Of a DNA stretch of 45,545 nt, positions 23,537 through 31,975 are shown piece by piece. The DNA is from Solirubrobacter deserti. Lineage in GTDB: Bacteria; Actinomycetota; Thermoleophilia; Solirubrobacterales; Solirubrobacteraceae. The translations under genes were made by a program, and so were the position numbers. A model generated the notes under the pieces. It had not been told where the DNA came from. It did no database searches and saw nothing but the letters and a program-made list of their open reading frames with translations. Location: assembly GCF_027587175.1 (NCBI RefSeq), contig NZ_JAPCID010000055.1, positions 1 through 45,545 of the forward strand. Direction: 5' to 3'. The first letter of the stretch is position 1; every line of letters starts with the position of its first letter.

Positions 23537-24327
23537 GCCAATACAAGCCACACGTAGTAGCCGGCGACGAGCGCGAAGAGCGCGGCGTCCACGCGGTCCA
23601 GCGCGCCGCCGTGGGCCCCGAACAGGGTCCCGGTGTCCTTCGTACCCATGTCGCGCTTGATCAGCGACTCGAACAGGTCACCGATCGGTGCGGCGATGAC
23701 CGCCGTCAGACCCAGGATCAGCCCGTCGGTGCCCGAGATCCAGTCCCCGTCGTAGGTCCGGGACCAGTACCAGACGATCAGCGTGCCGACGACGATGCCG
23801 CACGCCAGGCCCTCGACGGTCTTGTTGGGCGAGATCGTCGGGGCGAGCTTGTGACGCCCGAACGCTCGGCCGCCGAAGTAGGCGAACGTGTCCCCCACGA
23901 ACGTGCCCAGCAGGATCATCACCACGAGCGCCCCGCCGTGGTCGAGCCCGCGCAGCATCGCCGCGTGCGCGACGCCGAGCCCGATCCAGACGATGATCAG
24001 CATCGTCGCCGAGATCGACGCCGTGATGCGCTCGCGCTGCGGCATCAGGCACGCCAGGAAGAACGTCAGCGGCACGGTCGCGGCCAGCGCGAGCAGCACC
24101 TGCCGCTCGTCCCCCGCCGTGCCCGCGACGACCAGGCCCAGCACGCCGAGCATCGCCGCCAGCCGCACGGGCCGCGCGCGCTCGATCATGACCGTGAGCT
24201 CGTGGACGCAGATCACGGCCAGCGCCCCGATGCCGGCGGCGAACACCCACTCGCCCTGCCAGATGATCAGGACCGCGAAGGCCACCGCCGGGACCGCCAC
24301 CAACACGCGGTTGAGGAGGTCTGACAC
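23533..24327 (-). CDS. cdsA: Phosphatidate cytidylyltransferase
   Basis: 264 residues from a GTG, about 7 membrane helices. It makes CDP-diacylglycerol from phosphatidic acid and CTP, the branch point for all phospholipids. The C-terminal family signature is complete: SLIKRDMGTKDTG then HGGALDRVD, with the acidic and lysine residues for CTP-metal binding. It lies 6 bp after uppS in the conserved frr-uppS-cdsA order. The product is the substrate of the CDP-alcohol phosphatidyltransferase at 4338-4982. Confidence 0.95.
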   Translation of the reverse strand: MSDLLNRVLVAVPAVAFAVLIIWQGEWVFAAGIGALAVICVHELTVMIERARPVRLAAMLGVLGLVVAGTAGDERQVLLALAATVPLTFFLACLMPQRERITASISATMLIIVWIGLGVAHAAMLRGLDHGGALVVMILLGTFVGDTFAYFGGRAFGRHKLAPTISPNKTVEGLACGIVVGTLIVWYWSRTYDGDWISGTDGLILGLTAVIAAPIGDLFESLIKRDMGTKDTGTLFGAHGGALDRVDAALFALVAGYYVWLVLA

Positions 24328-24333
24328 GGCGGC

Positions 24334-24996
24334 TCAGCGTCCCCCGAACCGCCGCACGCGGGCTTCGTACGACGCCAGAGCCTCCTCGAAGTCGGCGCGC
24401 GAGAAATCCGGCCACAGCACGTCGGTGAAGTGCAGCTCGCTGTAGGCCGCCTGCCACAGCAGGTAGTTCGAGATCCGCTGCTCGCCGCTGGTGCGGATCA
24501 GCAGGTCCGGGTCGTGCATCTCGGGCGCGTACAGCAGCTTGCGGAACTCGTCCTCGCCGCCGCCGGTGTACTTCTCGGCAGCGTCGAGGATCTCCGAGCG
24601 GCCGCCGTAGTTGAACGCGACGAACAGCGTCAGCCGCGTGTTCGCCGCGGTCTTGGACTCCGCCCACGCCATCTGCTCGAGCAGCTCGGGCAGCACGCCG
24701 TCGCGCCGCCCGACGAACCGCATCTTGACGCCCTCGTCGTGCAGCTCGGGCGTCTCGTCGATGATGCGCGCGCTGAACAGCGCCATCAGCGCGTCCACCT
24801 CGTCCTGCGGGCGGTTCCAGTTCTCGGTCGAGAACGAGTACAGGGTCAGCTCGCGCACGCCGAGGTCGACGGCATCGCGCAAGCGGGCCTTGACCGTGTC
24901 GGCGCCTGCCTTATGGCCTTCTGCGATCGGGACGCCGTGCTGGTGAGCCCACCGCCCGTTGCCATCCATGATGATGGCGACGTAGGTGGCGCTCAC
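24334..24996 (-). CDS. uppS: Isoprenyl transferase (polyprenyl diphosphate synthase)
   Basis: 220 residues from a GTG overlapping the frr stop (GTGA). The cis-prenyltransferase motif IIMDGNGRWA contains catalytic D11. FGGR-type substrate-binding stretches follow (NYGGRSEILDA; DPDLLIRTSGEQRISNYLLWQ, shown here in two parts DPDLLIRTSGEQ and ISNYLLWQ), and the end region LHFTDVLWPDF is also typical. It condenses isopentenyl diphosphate into the lipid carrier for peptidoglycan and other glycans. Short-chain versus C55 product cannot be decided by sequence; the position between frr and cdsA supports the undecaprenyl-type housekeeping enzyme. Confidence 0.94.
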   Translation of the reverse strand: MSATYVAIIMDGNGRWAHQHGVPIAEGHKAGADTVKARLRDAVDLGVRELTLYSFSTENWNRPQDEVDALMALFSARIIDETPELHDEGVKMRFVGRRDGVLPELLEQMAWAESKTAANTRLTLFVAFNYGGRSEILDAAEKYTGGGEDEFRKLLYAPEMHDPDLLIRTSGEQRISNYLLWQAAYSELHFTDVLWPDFSRADFEEALASYEARVRRFGGR

Positions 24997-25550
24997 ACCT
25001 CGGTGATCTCGGCTTCCTTGGCCTTGAGCAGCGCGTCGAGCTCGGCGACCTTCTCGTTGGTCAGCTTCTGCAGCGCTTCTTCGGCGCGATGCTCGTCGTC
25101 GGCGCCGGCCTCACCGGCGTCCTTGAGCTCCTTGAGGTCGTGCATGACGTCGCGCCGGATGTTGCGCAGCGCGACCTTGCCGTCCTCGGTCAAGCTCTTG
25201 ACGACCTTGACGAGCTGCTTGCGGCGTTCCTCGGTGAGCTCCGGCAGCACCAGGCGCACGACGGAGCCGTCGTTGTTGGGCGTGAGCCCGAGGTCCGATT
25301 CCTGGATGGCCCGCTCGATCGCCTTGATCGAGCTCTTGTCGTACGGCTGCACGGTGAGCAGCCGGGGCTCGGGAGCACTGATCGACGCCATCTGCTTCAG
25401 CGGCGTCATGGTCCCGTAGTACTCCACGTTGATGCGGTCCAGCAGCGACGGGTTGGCCCGTCCGGCGCGCACCGAAAGGAATTTCTGGCGCGTCGCCTCC
25501 ACGGATTTGTCCATGTGCTCGCGCGCGTCTGTAAGCAGTTCGTCGATCAC
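24993..25550 (-). CDS. frr: Ribosome recycling factor
   Basis: 185 residues, exactly the usual RRF length, from a GTG overlapping the pyrH stop (GTGA); the frame upstream of it is not used. RRF with EF-G splits post-termination ribosomes. Signature segments are FLSVRAGRANPSLLDRINVEY (shown as VRAGRANPSLLDRINV), then APEPRLLTVQPYDKSSI and LPELTEERRKQLVK. Gene order pyrH-frr-uppS is conserved across bacteria. Confidence 0.96.
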   Translation of the reverse strand: MIDELLTDAREHMDKSVEATRQKFLSVRAGRANPSLLDRINVEYYGTMTPLKQMASISAPEPRLLTVQPYDKSSIKAIERAIQESDLGLTPNNDGSVVRLVLPELTEERRKQLVKVVKSLTEDGKVALRNIRRDVMHDLKELKDAGEAGADDEHRAEEALQKLTNEKVAELDALLKAKEAEITEV

Positions 25551-26266
25551 GTCGTCACCAGCGTCCCCACTCGATCGCCGGAGATTATCCGGTTGATGTT
25601 GGAGTCGTCGGCCATGTCGAAGACCCGGATGTTCAGGCCGTTCTCCATGCACAGGGCGAACGCCGTCTGGTCCATCACCCGCAGGTCGCGCTGGAGCGCC
25701 TCCTTGGCGGTGATCTCCGAGATGAACTCGGCGTCCGGGTCCTTGCGCGGATCGGCCGTGTAGATGCCGTCGACGCCGTTCTTGGCCATCAGCAGGATCT
25801 CCGCGTGCATCTCCACGGCGCGCAGCGCGGCCGCGGTGTCGGAGGTGAAGAACGGGTTGCCCGTGCCCGCGGCGAAGATCACGACGCGCTTCTTCTCGAG
25901 ATGGCGCATCGCCCGCCGGCGGATGTACGGCTCGGCGACCTCGGAGATCGTGATCGCCGACTGCACGCGCGTGTGCACGCCCCGCGTCTCCAGCGCGTCC
26001 TGCAGCGTGAGCGCGTTGAGCACGATCGCGAGCATGCCCATGTAGTCACCGGTGGCACGGTCCATGCCCTCGGCGGCGGCGGCCAACCCGCGATAGATGT
26101 TGCCCGCGCCGAGGACGATGCCGATCTCCACGCCGCGATCGTGGACCGTCTTGAGCTGGTCGGCGATCTTCCCGACCGTCTCGGGGTCGGTCCCGTAGTC
26201 GAGCGGGCCCATGAGGGCCTCGCCCGACAGCTTGATCAGGACCCGACTGAAGACCGGATCGGACAA
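25547..26266 (-). CDS. pyrH: UMP kinase
   Basis: 239 residues. It phosphorylates UMP to UDP as an allosteric hexamer of the amino-acid-kinase fold. The N-terminal SRVLIKLSGEAL and GAGNIYRGLAAAAEGMDRA (split: VLGAGNIYRG, GMDRATGDYMGM) are diagnostic. The start is an unusual TTG one base after the tsf stop; no ATG or GTG is available nearby, so start and strong coupling to tsf go together. The stop overlaps the frr GTG. Confidence 0.95.
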   Translation of the reverse strand: MSDPVFSRVLIKLSGEALMGPLDYGTDPETVGKIADQLKTVHDRGVEIGIVLGAGNIYRGLAAAAEGMDRATGDYMGMLAIVLNALTLQDALETRGVHTRVQSAITISEVAEPYIRRRAMRHLEKKRVVIFAAGTGNPFFTSDTAAALRAVEMHAEILLMAKNGVDGIYTADPRKDPDAEFISEITAKEALQRDLRVMDQTAFALCMENGLNIRVFDMADDSNINRIISGDRVGTLVTT

Positions 26267-26267
26267 C

Positions 26268-26876
26268 CTACGCGCCGACCGCGAAGCGGGCGAAGCGCCG
26301 GATCACGATGTTCTCGCCGGCGGTGCCGGAGAGGTTCGCGCGCAGCTCCTCGATCGTCTTGCCGTCGTACTTGTCCTGGTTGACGTGCGGCTGGTTGAGC
26401 AGCACCACGTCGTTCATCCAGGCCTTGAGCTTGCCCTCGGCGATCTTTGGGCGGATGTGCTCGGGCTTGTCGGCCGCCTGCTGCTCGAACACGCGCAGCT
26501 CGGCGTCCTTGGCCTCCTGGGAGATCTCGTCCTCGGAGACGTACTTGACCTGCGGCGAGGCGGCGATGTGCATCGCAATCTCGCGGGCGAATGCCTGGAA
26601 GTCGTCGTTGCGCGCGACGAAGTCGGTGTTGCAGTCGACCTCGACCAGCACGCCGACCTTGCCGTTGGAGTGGATGTAGGAGGCGACGGTGCCCTCGGTG
26701 GCCTCGCGGTCACCGACCTTGAGCGCCTTGTCGCCCAGGCGGACGCGCAGCAGCTCGACGGCGGCGTCGATGTCGCCGCCCGTCTCGGCGAGGGCGTTCT
26801 TGCAGTCCATCATGCCCGCGCCCGTACGGTCGCGGAGCTCCTTGACCTGCTTGGCGGAAATGGTGGGGGTCGTCAC
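26268..26876 (-). CDS. tsf: Elongation factor Ts, short form
   Basis: 202 residues from a GTG, the compact form with one core subdomain, as in Thermus and many actinobacteria-like lineages. It exchanges GDP for GTP on EF-Tu. The UBA-like N-terminus VKELRDRTGAGMMDCKNAL and the contact motif NTDFVARNDDFQAF are intact. It sits directly after rpsB (9 bp gap) as usual and is followed by pyrH after one base. Confidence 0.96.
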   Translation of the reverse strand: MTTPTISAKQVKELRDRTGAGMMDCKNALAETGGDIDAAVELLRVRLGDKALKVGDREATEGTVASYIHSNGKVGVLVEVDCNTDFVARNDDFQAFAREIAMHIAASPQVKYVSEDEISQEAKDAELRVFEQQAADKPEHIRPKIAEGKLKAWMNDVVLLNQPHVNQDKYDGKTIEELRANLSGTAGENIVIRRFARFAVGA

Positions 26877-26885
26877 GTCTCGTCC

Positions 26886-28145
26886 TTAGTTCTCGGTCTT
26901 TTCGTCCGCCGTCACGTCGGCGGCGGGCGCTTCGGGCTCAGGCGTGGGAGCGGCAGCTTCGACGTCGGCGGGGGCGGCCGCGGCGGCCTCCTCGGCGACC
27001 GGGCTCGGGCCCGGCTCCGGAGCGGCGGGCGCCGGCTCGGCCTTGGCGGCGGCGGCCGCCGCCCGAGCCTGCTCGCCCGCGGACGGGGTCGGCTCCTCGG
27101 TCGGGGACGCCGGCGCCTTCTCGCGCTCCGCGCCGCCCGGGTTCTGGCGCTCGCGCAGCGGCGGGTTGGCGCCGCCCGTGGCGGGGATACCCGGCTCCTC
27201 GGCGGCCTGAACGGCGGCCTCGGCCTCGGCCTGACGGCGGTGCGCGACCGGGCGGCCCAGATCCTGGACGGCCTGGGCGACCTGCGCCTCGGCCTCTTCG
27301 CGCGGCACGCCCTCGCCGGCGTGCGTCAGCGCGGCCTCGGCCTCGGCGCGCTTGGCGGCCTCGGCGGCGGCCTGCTCCTCGGCCTCGCGGCGGGCGCGCT
27401 CCTCGGCTTCGCGCTGCTGCTGCGCGGCGGCCTCGGCGCGGGCCTGCTCCTCCTCGGAGCGGAAGCGGGCGCGGCCCTGCTGGACGACGTCTCCGATCGC
27501 CTGGGTGATGATGTTGCAGGCGCGGATCGCGTCGTCGTTGCCCGGGATCACGTAGTCGATGCCGTCCGGGTCGGCGTTCGTGTCGACCAGGCCGATGATC
27601 GGGATGCGCAGGCGCTGGGCCTCGCGCACGGCGATCGCCTCGGTCTTGAGGTCGATGACGAACATCGCGTCCGGGACGCGCGTCATGTTCTTGACGCCGC
27701 CCAGGTTGGCCTGCAGCTTCAGGAGGTCGGCCTCGGCGGCCAGGCGCTCGCGCGTCGGCAGCAGCGACAGCTGGCCCTCGGAGGCGTAGCGCTCGAGGTC
27801 GTGCAGGCGCTTGATGCGCGCGGACATCGTCTGGTAGTTCGTCAGCAGGCCACCGAGCCAGCGGTGGTTGACGTACGGCATGTTCGACGCTTCGGCGATC
27901 TCCTTGATGCCGTCGCGCGCCTGCTTCTTGGTGCCGACGAACAGGACCGTGCCGCCGCGGTGGGCGATCTCGGTCGCGAAACGCTGGGCCTGCTCGAGCA
28001 GGGCCTGCGTCTTGATCAGGTCGATCAGGTAGATGCCGCCACGCTCGCCGTGGATGAAGCGGCGCATCTTCGGGTTCCAGCGGCGCGTCTGATGACCGAA
28101 GTGGACTCCGGCTTCCAGCAGCTCCTTGAGGCCAACTTCGGCCAT
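26886..28145 (-). CDS. rpsB: 30S ribosomal protein S2 with long low-complexity C-terminal tail
   Basis: 419 residues, against about 230-300 in most bacteria. Residues 1-228 are a normal S2 (LKELLEAGVHFGHQTRRWNP, HRWLGGLLTNYQT, and the C-terminal PIIGLVDTNADPDGIDYVIP). Residues 229-419 are first a charged Glu/Arg/Ala helix or coiled-coil stretch (about 229-290), then an Ala/Pro/Glu-rich disordered segment. The frame shows no stop or shift and ends with the same compositional bias, so the tail is real, not a frameshift product. A GGAGAA Shine-Dalgarno precedes the ATG, and a leader of about 140 nt lies upstream. Confidence 0.95.
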   Translation of the reverse strand: MAEVGLKELLEAGVHFGHQTRRWNPKMRRFIHGERGGIYLIDLIKTQALLEQAQRFATEIAHRGGTVLFVGTKKQARDGIKEIAEASNMPYVNHRWLGGLLTNYQTMSARIKRLHDLERYASEGQLSLLPTRERLAAEADLLKLQANLGGVKNMTRVPDAMFVIDLKTEAIAVREAQRLRIPIIGLVDTNADPDGIDYVIPGNDDAIRACNIITQAIGDVVQQGRARFRSEEEQARAEAAAQQQREAEERARREAEEQAAAEAAKRAEAEAALTHAGEGVPREEAEAQVAQAVQDLGRPVAHRRQAEAEAAVQAAEEPGIPATGGANPPLRERQNPGGAEREKAPASPTEEPTPSAGEQARAAAAAAKAEPAPAAPEPGPSPVAEEAAAAAPADVEAAAPTPEPEAPAADVTADEKTEN

Positions 28146-28299
28146 GGGAGTTTCTCCTTGTTACGTGGGATATGGAATCCGGGCGATGAGGTGACGCGGA
28201 CCCGGCTGACAGGCGCCGGGCAGGAACCGCGGCCTCGGGACGCTCGCTTCATCTGGAAGCTCACAGCCCGGGGTAGGGAACGTGCTCGCGAAGAGTTTA
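28146..28299 (-). promoter_or_regulatory. rpsB leader and probable promoter
   Basis: Between the rluD-like stop and rpsB lie 210 bp without a gene. A TAAACT box on the minus strand (28294-28299) next to an A/T-rich patch is the best -10 candidate, giving a leader of about 140 nt. That length would leave room for S2 autoregulation, but I see no clear conserved fold. Confidence 0.4.
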
Positions 28300-28355
28300 G
28301 AAAAGTTTTTGCGGACGCCTGCGTTTCGGTCTGTGACGAGCCGGCCTAGGTTCCC

Positions 28356-29261
28356 CTACACCGCATGGTCTGTTCGTTCCCCTGACGCCTCCCGGAGGGC
28401 CCTGACCAGGTCCTCCGGGAGTGGCGCCCGCAGCTCCATCGGTGCCCCGGTTTCAGGATGATTGAACGCGAGTCGTTGCGCGTGCAGGAACTGCCTGGAA
28501 AGGCCGTGTCTTCCGGCGTGGCCGTATTCCGGGTCGCCGGCCACGGGATGCCCGATCGCCAACAGATGCGCCCGGATCTGGTGCGTGCGCCCGGTTTCCA
28601 GCGTGACCGTCAACAGCGTGTCGTTCGGGAAGGTCCGCTCGGTCTCGAAGTGGGTGATCGCCTCGTGCGGATCGTCGGTGTCCGTGCTCATCCGCGTCCG
28701 CACCCGGCGGTCGCGGCCGAGCGGCGCGTCGATCGTCCCGCGCCTGGCCGGCGGCCGGCCCTCGACGAGTGCCAGGTACTCGCGCGTGACCTCGCGCCGG
28801 CGCAGTGCCTCCTGCAGCGCGAACAGCGTCTCCTCGTCGCGGGCGAGGACCAGCAGGCCGGACGTGTCGCGGTCCAGACGGTGCACGACGCCCGGCCGGT
28901 CGGGGTCGGTGCCGCCCGCGACCCGCCCCGCCAGCGCCTGCACGAGCGTTCCCTCGCGGTTGCCGACGCCCGGGTGCACGACGACCCCCGCCGGCTTGTT
29001 GACCACGATCAGCCGGTCGTCCTCGTAGGCGATCTCGAACTCGGCGGGGGGGACCTCTTCGCGCGGCCCTTCTGGCGCGGCCGCGACCTCGATCGTCTCG
29101 CCCCCGAGCAGCGCGTAGCGCTTCTGCCGGGGCTTGCCGTCGACGAGCACGAGGCCCGCCTCGATCAGCTTCTGCGCCTTCGCGCGGGAGCCGACCGTCT
29201 CGGCCAGGAAGACGTCGAGCCGCTCGCCGGCGGCTTCGTCAGGTACGCGAACGTCGGTCAT
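28356..29261 (-). CDS. RluD-family 23S rRNA pseudouridine synthase
   Basis: 301 residues. An S4 RNA-binding domain (residues about 10-60, [20 protein letters not shown]) precedes the pseudouridine synthase domain with [14 protein letters not shown]130 is the catalytic aspartate. The family modifies uridines in helix 69 or elsewhere in 23S rRNA. The ATG overlaps the lspA 3' end by 23 bp; lspA-rluD pairing is common in bacteria. Which uridines it modifies cannot be read from the sequence. Confidence 0.93.
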   Translation of the reverse strand: MTDVRVPDEAAGERLDVFLAETVGSRAKAQKLIEAGLVLVDGKPRQKRYALLGGETIEVAAAPEGPREEVPPAEFEIAYEDDRLIVVNKPAGVVVHPGVGNREGTLVQALAGRVAGGTDPDRPGVVHRLDRDTSGLLVLARDEETLFALQEALRRREVTREYLALVEGRPPARRGTIDAPLGRDRRVRTRMSTDTDDPHEAITHFETERTFPNDTLLTVTLETGRTHQIRAHLLAIGHPVAGDPEYGHAGRHGLSRQFLHAQRLAFNHPETGAPMELRAPLPEDLVRALREASGERTDHAV

Positions 29262-29700
29262 TGACCTCGAGGACGATGATGAGCACGATCACGCCGAACG
29301 TCACGCCGATGTCGGCGACGTTGAACGCCGGCCAGTACGGGAAGTCGATGAAGTCGGTGACGGCGCCGATCCGGATCCGGTCGATCAGGTTTCCGGCCGC
29401 GCCGCCGAGCAGCATCCCGACGGGCAACCAGATCAGCCGCTGCCTGAGGTGCGTGAAGAAGAAGATCAGCAGCGCCGCGAGCGCGACGCAGGCGATGATC
29501 ACGACCAGCGGCCCGCCCCCGGACAGCATGCTGAAGGCCACGCCCGTGTTGCGGGTGTGGACCAGCTTGATGCCGAGGATCAGCTCGATCTCCTCGAAGC
29601 GGTCGATCTCCGCGCGGACGAGCGCCTTGGTCAGCTGGTCGGCGACGATCACCGCGAGCGTGACGATCGCGGCGCGCAGGATCGTGCTGCGCGGGCTCAT
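29239..29700 (-). CDS. lspA: Lipoprotein signal peptidase (signal peptidase II)
   Basis: 153 residues from the ATG at 29698-29700 that overlaps the yggT stop (ATGA); in-frame sequence upstream is antisense noise. Four membrane helices. The catalytic aspartates are D116 in AVTDFIDF and D130 in FNVADIG, with GNLIDR and NTGVAFSML as further conserved motifs. It cleaves the signal peptide of diacylglyceryl-modified prolipoproteins. Confidence 0.96.
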   Translation of the reverse strand: MSPRSTILRAAIVTLAVIVADQLTKALVRAEIDRFEEIELILGIKLVHTRNTGVAFSMLSGGGPLVVIIACVALAALLIFFFTHLRQRLIWLPVGMLLGGAAGNLIDRIRIGAVTDFIDFPYWPAFNVADIGVTFGVIVLIIVLEVNDRRSRT

Positions 29701-29981
29701 CCGGGCCGGATGAGGCCGACCAGCAAGCCGCCGCCGATCTGCAGGACGAGGATCGCGACCACGGGGCTGAAGTCGATCGGCCCGAACTGCAGACCGAGCC
29801 GGCGGAAGATCCGCAGGTACGGGTTCGTCACGTCGCGCAGGAAGTCGAAGACGGCGTTCAGCGGGCGTGAGTACGGCACGCGGACGCCGAACGAGAACAG
29901 CCACGAGACGATGATCGAGGCGAAGATGATCAGCGTGTAGACCAGGATCAGCGCCGCCAAGAAGTCCGCGAGCTCGTTCAA
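29697..29981 (-). CDS. YggT-family membrane protein
   Basis: 94 residues from a TTG with a GGGAGG Shine-Dalgarno at 6 nt. Two hydrophobic helices flank the conserved loop [25 protein letters not shown]. YggT proteins are found beside sepF, proC and yggS in Gram-positive bacteria and cyanobacteria and are linked to division-site or membrane organisation, though their molecular role is not settled. The stop overlaps lspA. Confidence 0.92.
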   Translation of the reverse strand: MNELADFLAALILVYTLIIFASIIVSWLFSFGVRVPYSRPLNAVFDFLRDVTNPYLRIFRRLGLQFGPIDFSPVVAILVLQIGGGLLVGLIRPG

Positions 29982-29983
29982 GT

Positions 29984-30712
29984 TCAGCCTCCCACCACGT
30001 CGTCCATTGCCTGGGCCACGGCCGCGCGCACGCCGCCGCGCTCCAGCGCCGCCAGCCCGCGCGCCGTCGAGCCGCCGGGCGAGGTGACGCCGCGGCGGAG
30101 GGAGAGCGTGTCGGTCTGGGTCAGCAGGGCGGCGGTTCCGGCCATGGTCTCGGTCACCAGTGTGGCGGCTTGGGCGGCCGGGATGCCGTGACGGACCGCG
30201 GAATCGGTGTAGGCCTCGACGAACAGCGCCCAGAACGCGGGGCCGACGCCGGTCACCGCGCCGGCGACGTCGAGCAGCCGCTCCGGCACCTCGACCACCG
30301 TGCCGACGCGCTCGAACAGCGCCCTGACGGTCGCCGCCTCGGGCCGCTCGGAGGCGGCGAGCACGGTCACGCCGCGGCGCACGGCGGCGGGCGTGTTCGG
30401 CTCCACCCGGATGACCGGCGAGCTCGGGTAGACGGCCTCGATCTCGGCGACGGTCGCCCGGCCGAGGATCGACACGATCGGCTTCTCGGTGGTGATCGGT
30501 CCGGCCACCTGCTCGAGCTGGTACGGCTTGTGCGCGAGGATCACGAGGTCGGCGCGTTCGAAGACCTCGGCGTTGGACAGGCGCTCGCCGCCGAGCTCGT
30601 CCACGAGGGTCTGGGCCCGGCCGGAGCCGGAGTCGCTGGCGAGCACGGGGTCGCCCCAGCCACGCGCCAGCGCGCTCGCCATGTTGCCCGATCCGATGAA
30701 GCCGACCTGCAT
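29984..30712 (-). CDS. proC: Pyrroline-5-carboxylate reductase
   Basis: 242 residues, slightly short for ProC (usually about 270). It makes proline from pyrroline-5-carboxylate with NAD(P)H. The dinucleotide site is [17 protein letters not shown], and the C-terminal helical signature reads [22 protein letters not shown]. It lies between sepF and yggT in the order found in many Gram-positive genomes. Confidence 0.94.
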   Translation of the reverse strand: MQVGFIGSGNMASALARGWGDPVLASDSGSGRAQTLVDELGGERLSNAEVFERADLVILAHKPYQLEQVAGPITTEKPIVSILGRATVAEIEAVYPSSPVIRVEPNTPAAVRRGVTVLAASERPEAATVRALFERVGTVVEVPERLLDVAGAVTGVGPAFWALFVEAYTDSAVRHGIPAAQAATLVTETMAGTAALLTQTDTLSLRRGVTSPGGSTARGLAALERGGVRAAVAQAMDDVVGG

Positions 30713-30727
30713 AGTCGGCCCGCCAGT

Positions 30728-31273
30728 CTAGGACTGGTTGAAGAAGCCCTTCTCGATGAGCGCGGCCCGCTCCTCGGCGGACACCTCGACGTTGCGCGGG
30801 GTGAGCAGGAACACCTTGTTGGCGATCCGCTGCATGCCGCCGTCGAGCGCGTACGTCAGGCCCGACACGAAGTCGACGAAGCGCACGGACAGGTTGGGGT
30901 CCGCGCCCTGCAGGTTGACGATCACCGGGATCGATTCCTTGAACTTGTCGGCGACGTCCTGGGCGTCGTTGAACGACTTGGGCACCACGAGATGCACGCG
31001 AACCTCCCCGCGGCCGTTGGCAGGCCGTGAAGCCGTTCCTCCCACGGGACGGAGCTGGGTGGTCCGGCGCTCGGACGGAGAGTCGTCGCCGAAGATGTCG
31101 TCGATCTCGTCACGGCGGCGCCGCGAAGGCATCCGGCGGACGTTCGGGCGCTCCTCGTACCGGGCCGCGGTCTCCCGCTCGGGCTCCTGGTAGTCGGGCT
31201 CGTCGTCGTCGTAGTACTCGCGGTCCTCAGCGAGGCCGAAGTAGACAAGAACTTTGCGGAAGGAGTTGCTCAC
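30728..31273 (-). CDS. sepF: Cell division protein SepF
   Basis: 181 residues from the GTG at 31271-31273, which gives the normal N-terminal membrane-binding helix SNSFRKVLVYFGLAEDREYY. A charged linker follows, then the C-terminal dimer domain (VHLVVPKSFNDAQDVADKF, VNLQGADPNLSVRFVDFVSG). SepF tethers FtsZ to the membrane. The linker is rich in Asp, Glu and Arg and likely disordered. It is in an operon with yggS upstream and proC downstream. Confidence 0.95.
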   Translation of the reverse strand: MSNSFRKVLVYFGLAEDREYYDDDEPDYQEPERETAARYEERPNVRRMPSRRRRDEIDDIFGDDSPSERRTTQLRPVGGTASRPANGRGEVRVHLVVPKSFNDAQDVADKFKESIPVIVNLQGADPNLSVRFVDFVSGLTYALDGGMQRIANKVFLLTPRNVEVSAEERAALIEKGFFNQS

Positions 31274-31321
31274 GGGTCGGTGCTCGGTTCGCGGCGCGCG
31301 CCGCTTTCCCTGCAAACCATC

Positions 31322-31969
31322 CTACGTGTACAACGTGGTGCCGATTCGCACAATCGTTGCACCCTCCGCTGCAGCGACCGCGAAGTCCTGGGACGTGCCC
31401 ATGCTCAGGTGCTGCAGGCCGTGGGCGTGCGCGAGCTCCCGCAGGTGGGCGAAGTGCGGGCGGCTGGCTTCGGGGTCGGAGGCGAACGGCGGCATCGTCA
31501 TCAGTCCCACGACGTTGACGCGGCTCGCCTCCAGATAGCGCTCGAGCTCGTCGGGCGCGATGCCGGCCTTGCCCGGCTCCTGCGCGACGTTGACCTCGAG
31601 CAGGATCTCGGTGTCGGGCGTGCCGTGCTTGGCCAGCTGGTTGAGCGCGGACTCGGACGCGACGGAGTGGACCAGGGTCGCGTGCGGGAGGATCTGCTTG
31701 ACCTTGCGCGACTGCAGTTGGCCGATGAAGTGCCAGCGGAAGCCCGGGTGGCGCGTCGCCTTGTCCTCGAGCTCCTGGGCGCGGTTCTCGCCCAGCAGCG
31801 TGAGCCCGGCCTCGGCCAGCGTGCCGATCTCCTCCATCGGGACGTACTTGACCGCCGCCAGGATCTCGACCTCGGCCGGGTCGCGGCCCGCGTCCGCGAT
31901 GTCGCTCTTGATCCGTTCGAGGTTGGCGCGGATGCGGTCGGCGTCGAGGTCGGTGAACTGGCGCGGCAT
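31322..31969 (-). CDS. YggS/PLPBP-family pyridoxal phosphate homeostasis protein
   Basis: 215 residues. A single alanine-racemase-like TIM barrel with the PLP lysine K41 in ILAAVKYVPMEEI and the family motifs LLGENRAQELEDKA and WHFIGQLQSRKVK, ending in LSMGTSQDFAVA. The family buffers PLP and has no known catalytic reaction. It lies 6 bp after the tRNA nucleotidyltransferase-like gene and 48 bp before sepF, a very common neighbourhood. Confidence 0.95.
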   Translation of the reverse strand: MPRQFTDLDADRIRANLERIKSDIADAGRDPAEVEILAAVKYVPMEEIGTLAEAGLTLLGENRAQELEDKATRHPGFRWHFIGQLQSRKVKQILPHATLVHSVASESALNQLAKHGTPDTEILLEVNVAQEPGKAGIAPDELERYLEASRVNVVGLMTMPPFASDPEASRPHFAHLRELAHAHGLQHLSMGTSQDFAVAAAEGATIVRIGTTLYT

Positions 31970-31975
31970 GGGGCG

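Noticed and set aside
26211-28349. Plus-strand open frame of over 700 codons, Gly/Leu/Arg-rich
   Set aside because: Antisense to rpsB and tsf; repetitive look comes from the Ala/Glu codons of the S2 tail read backwards.
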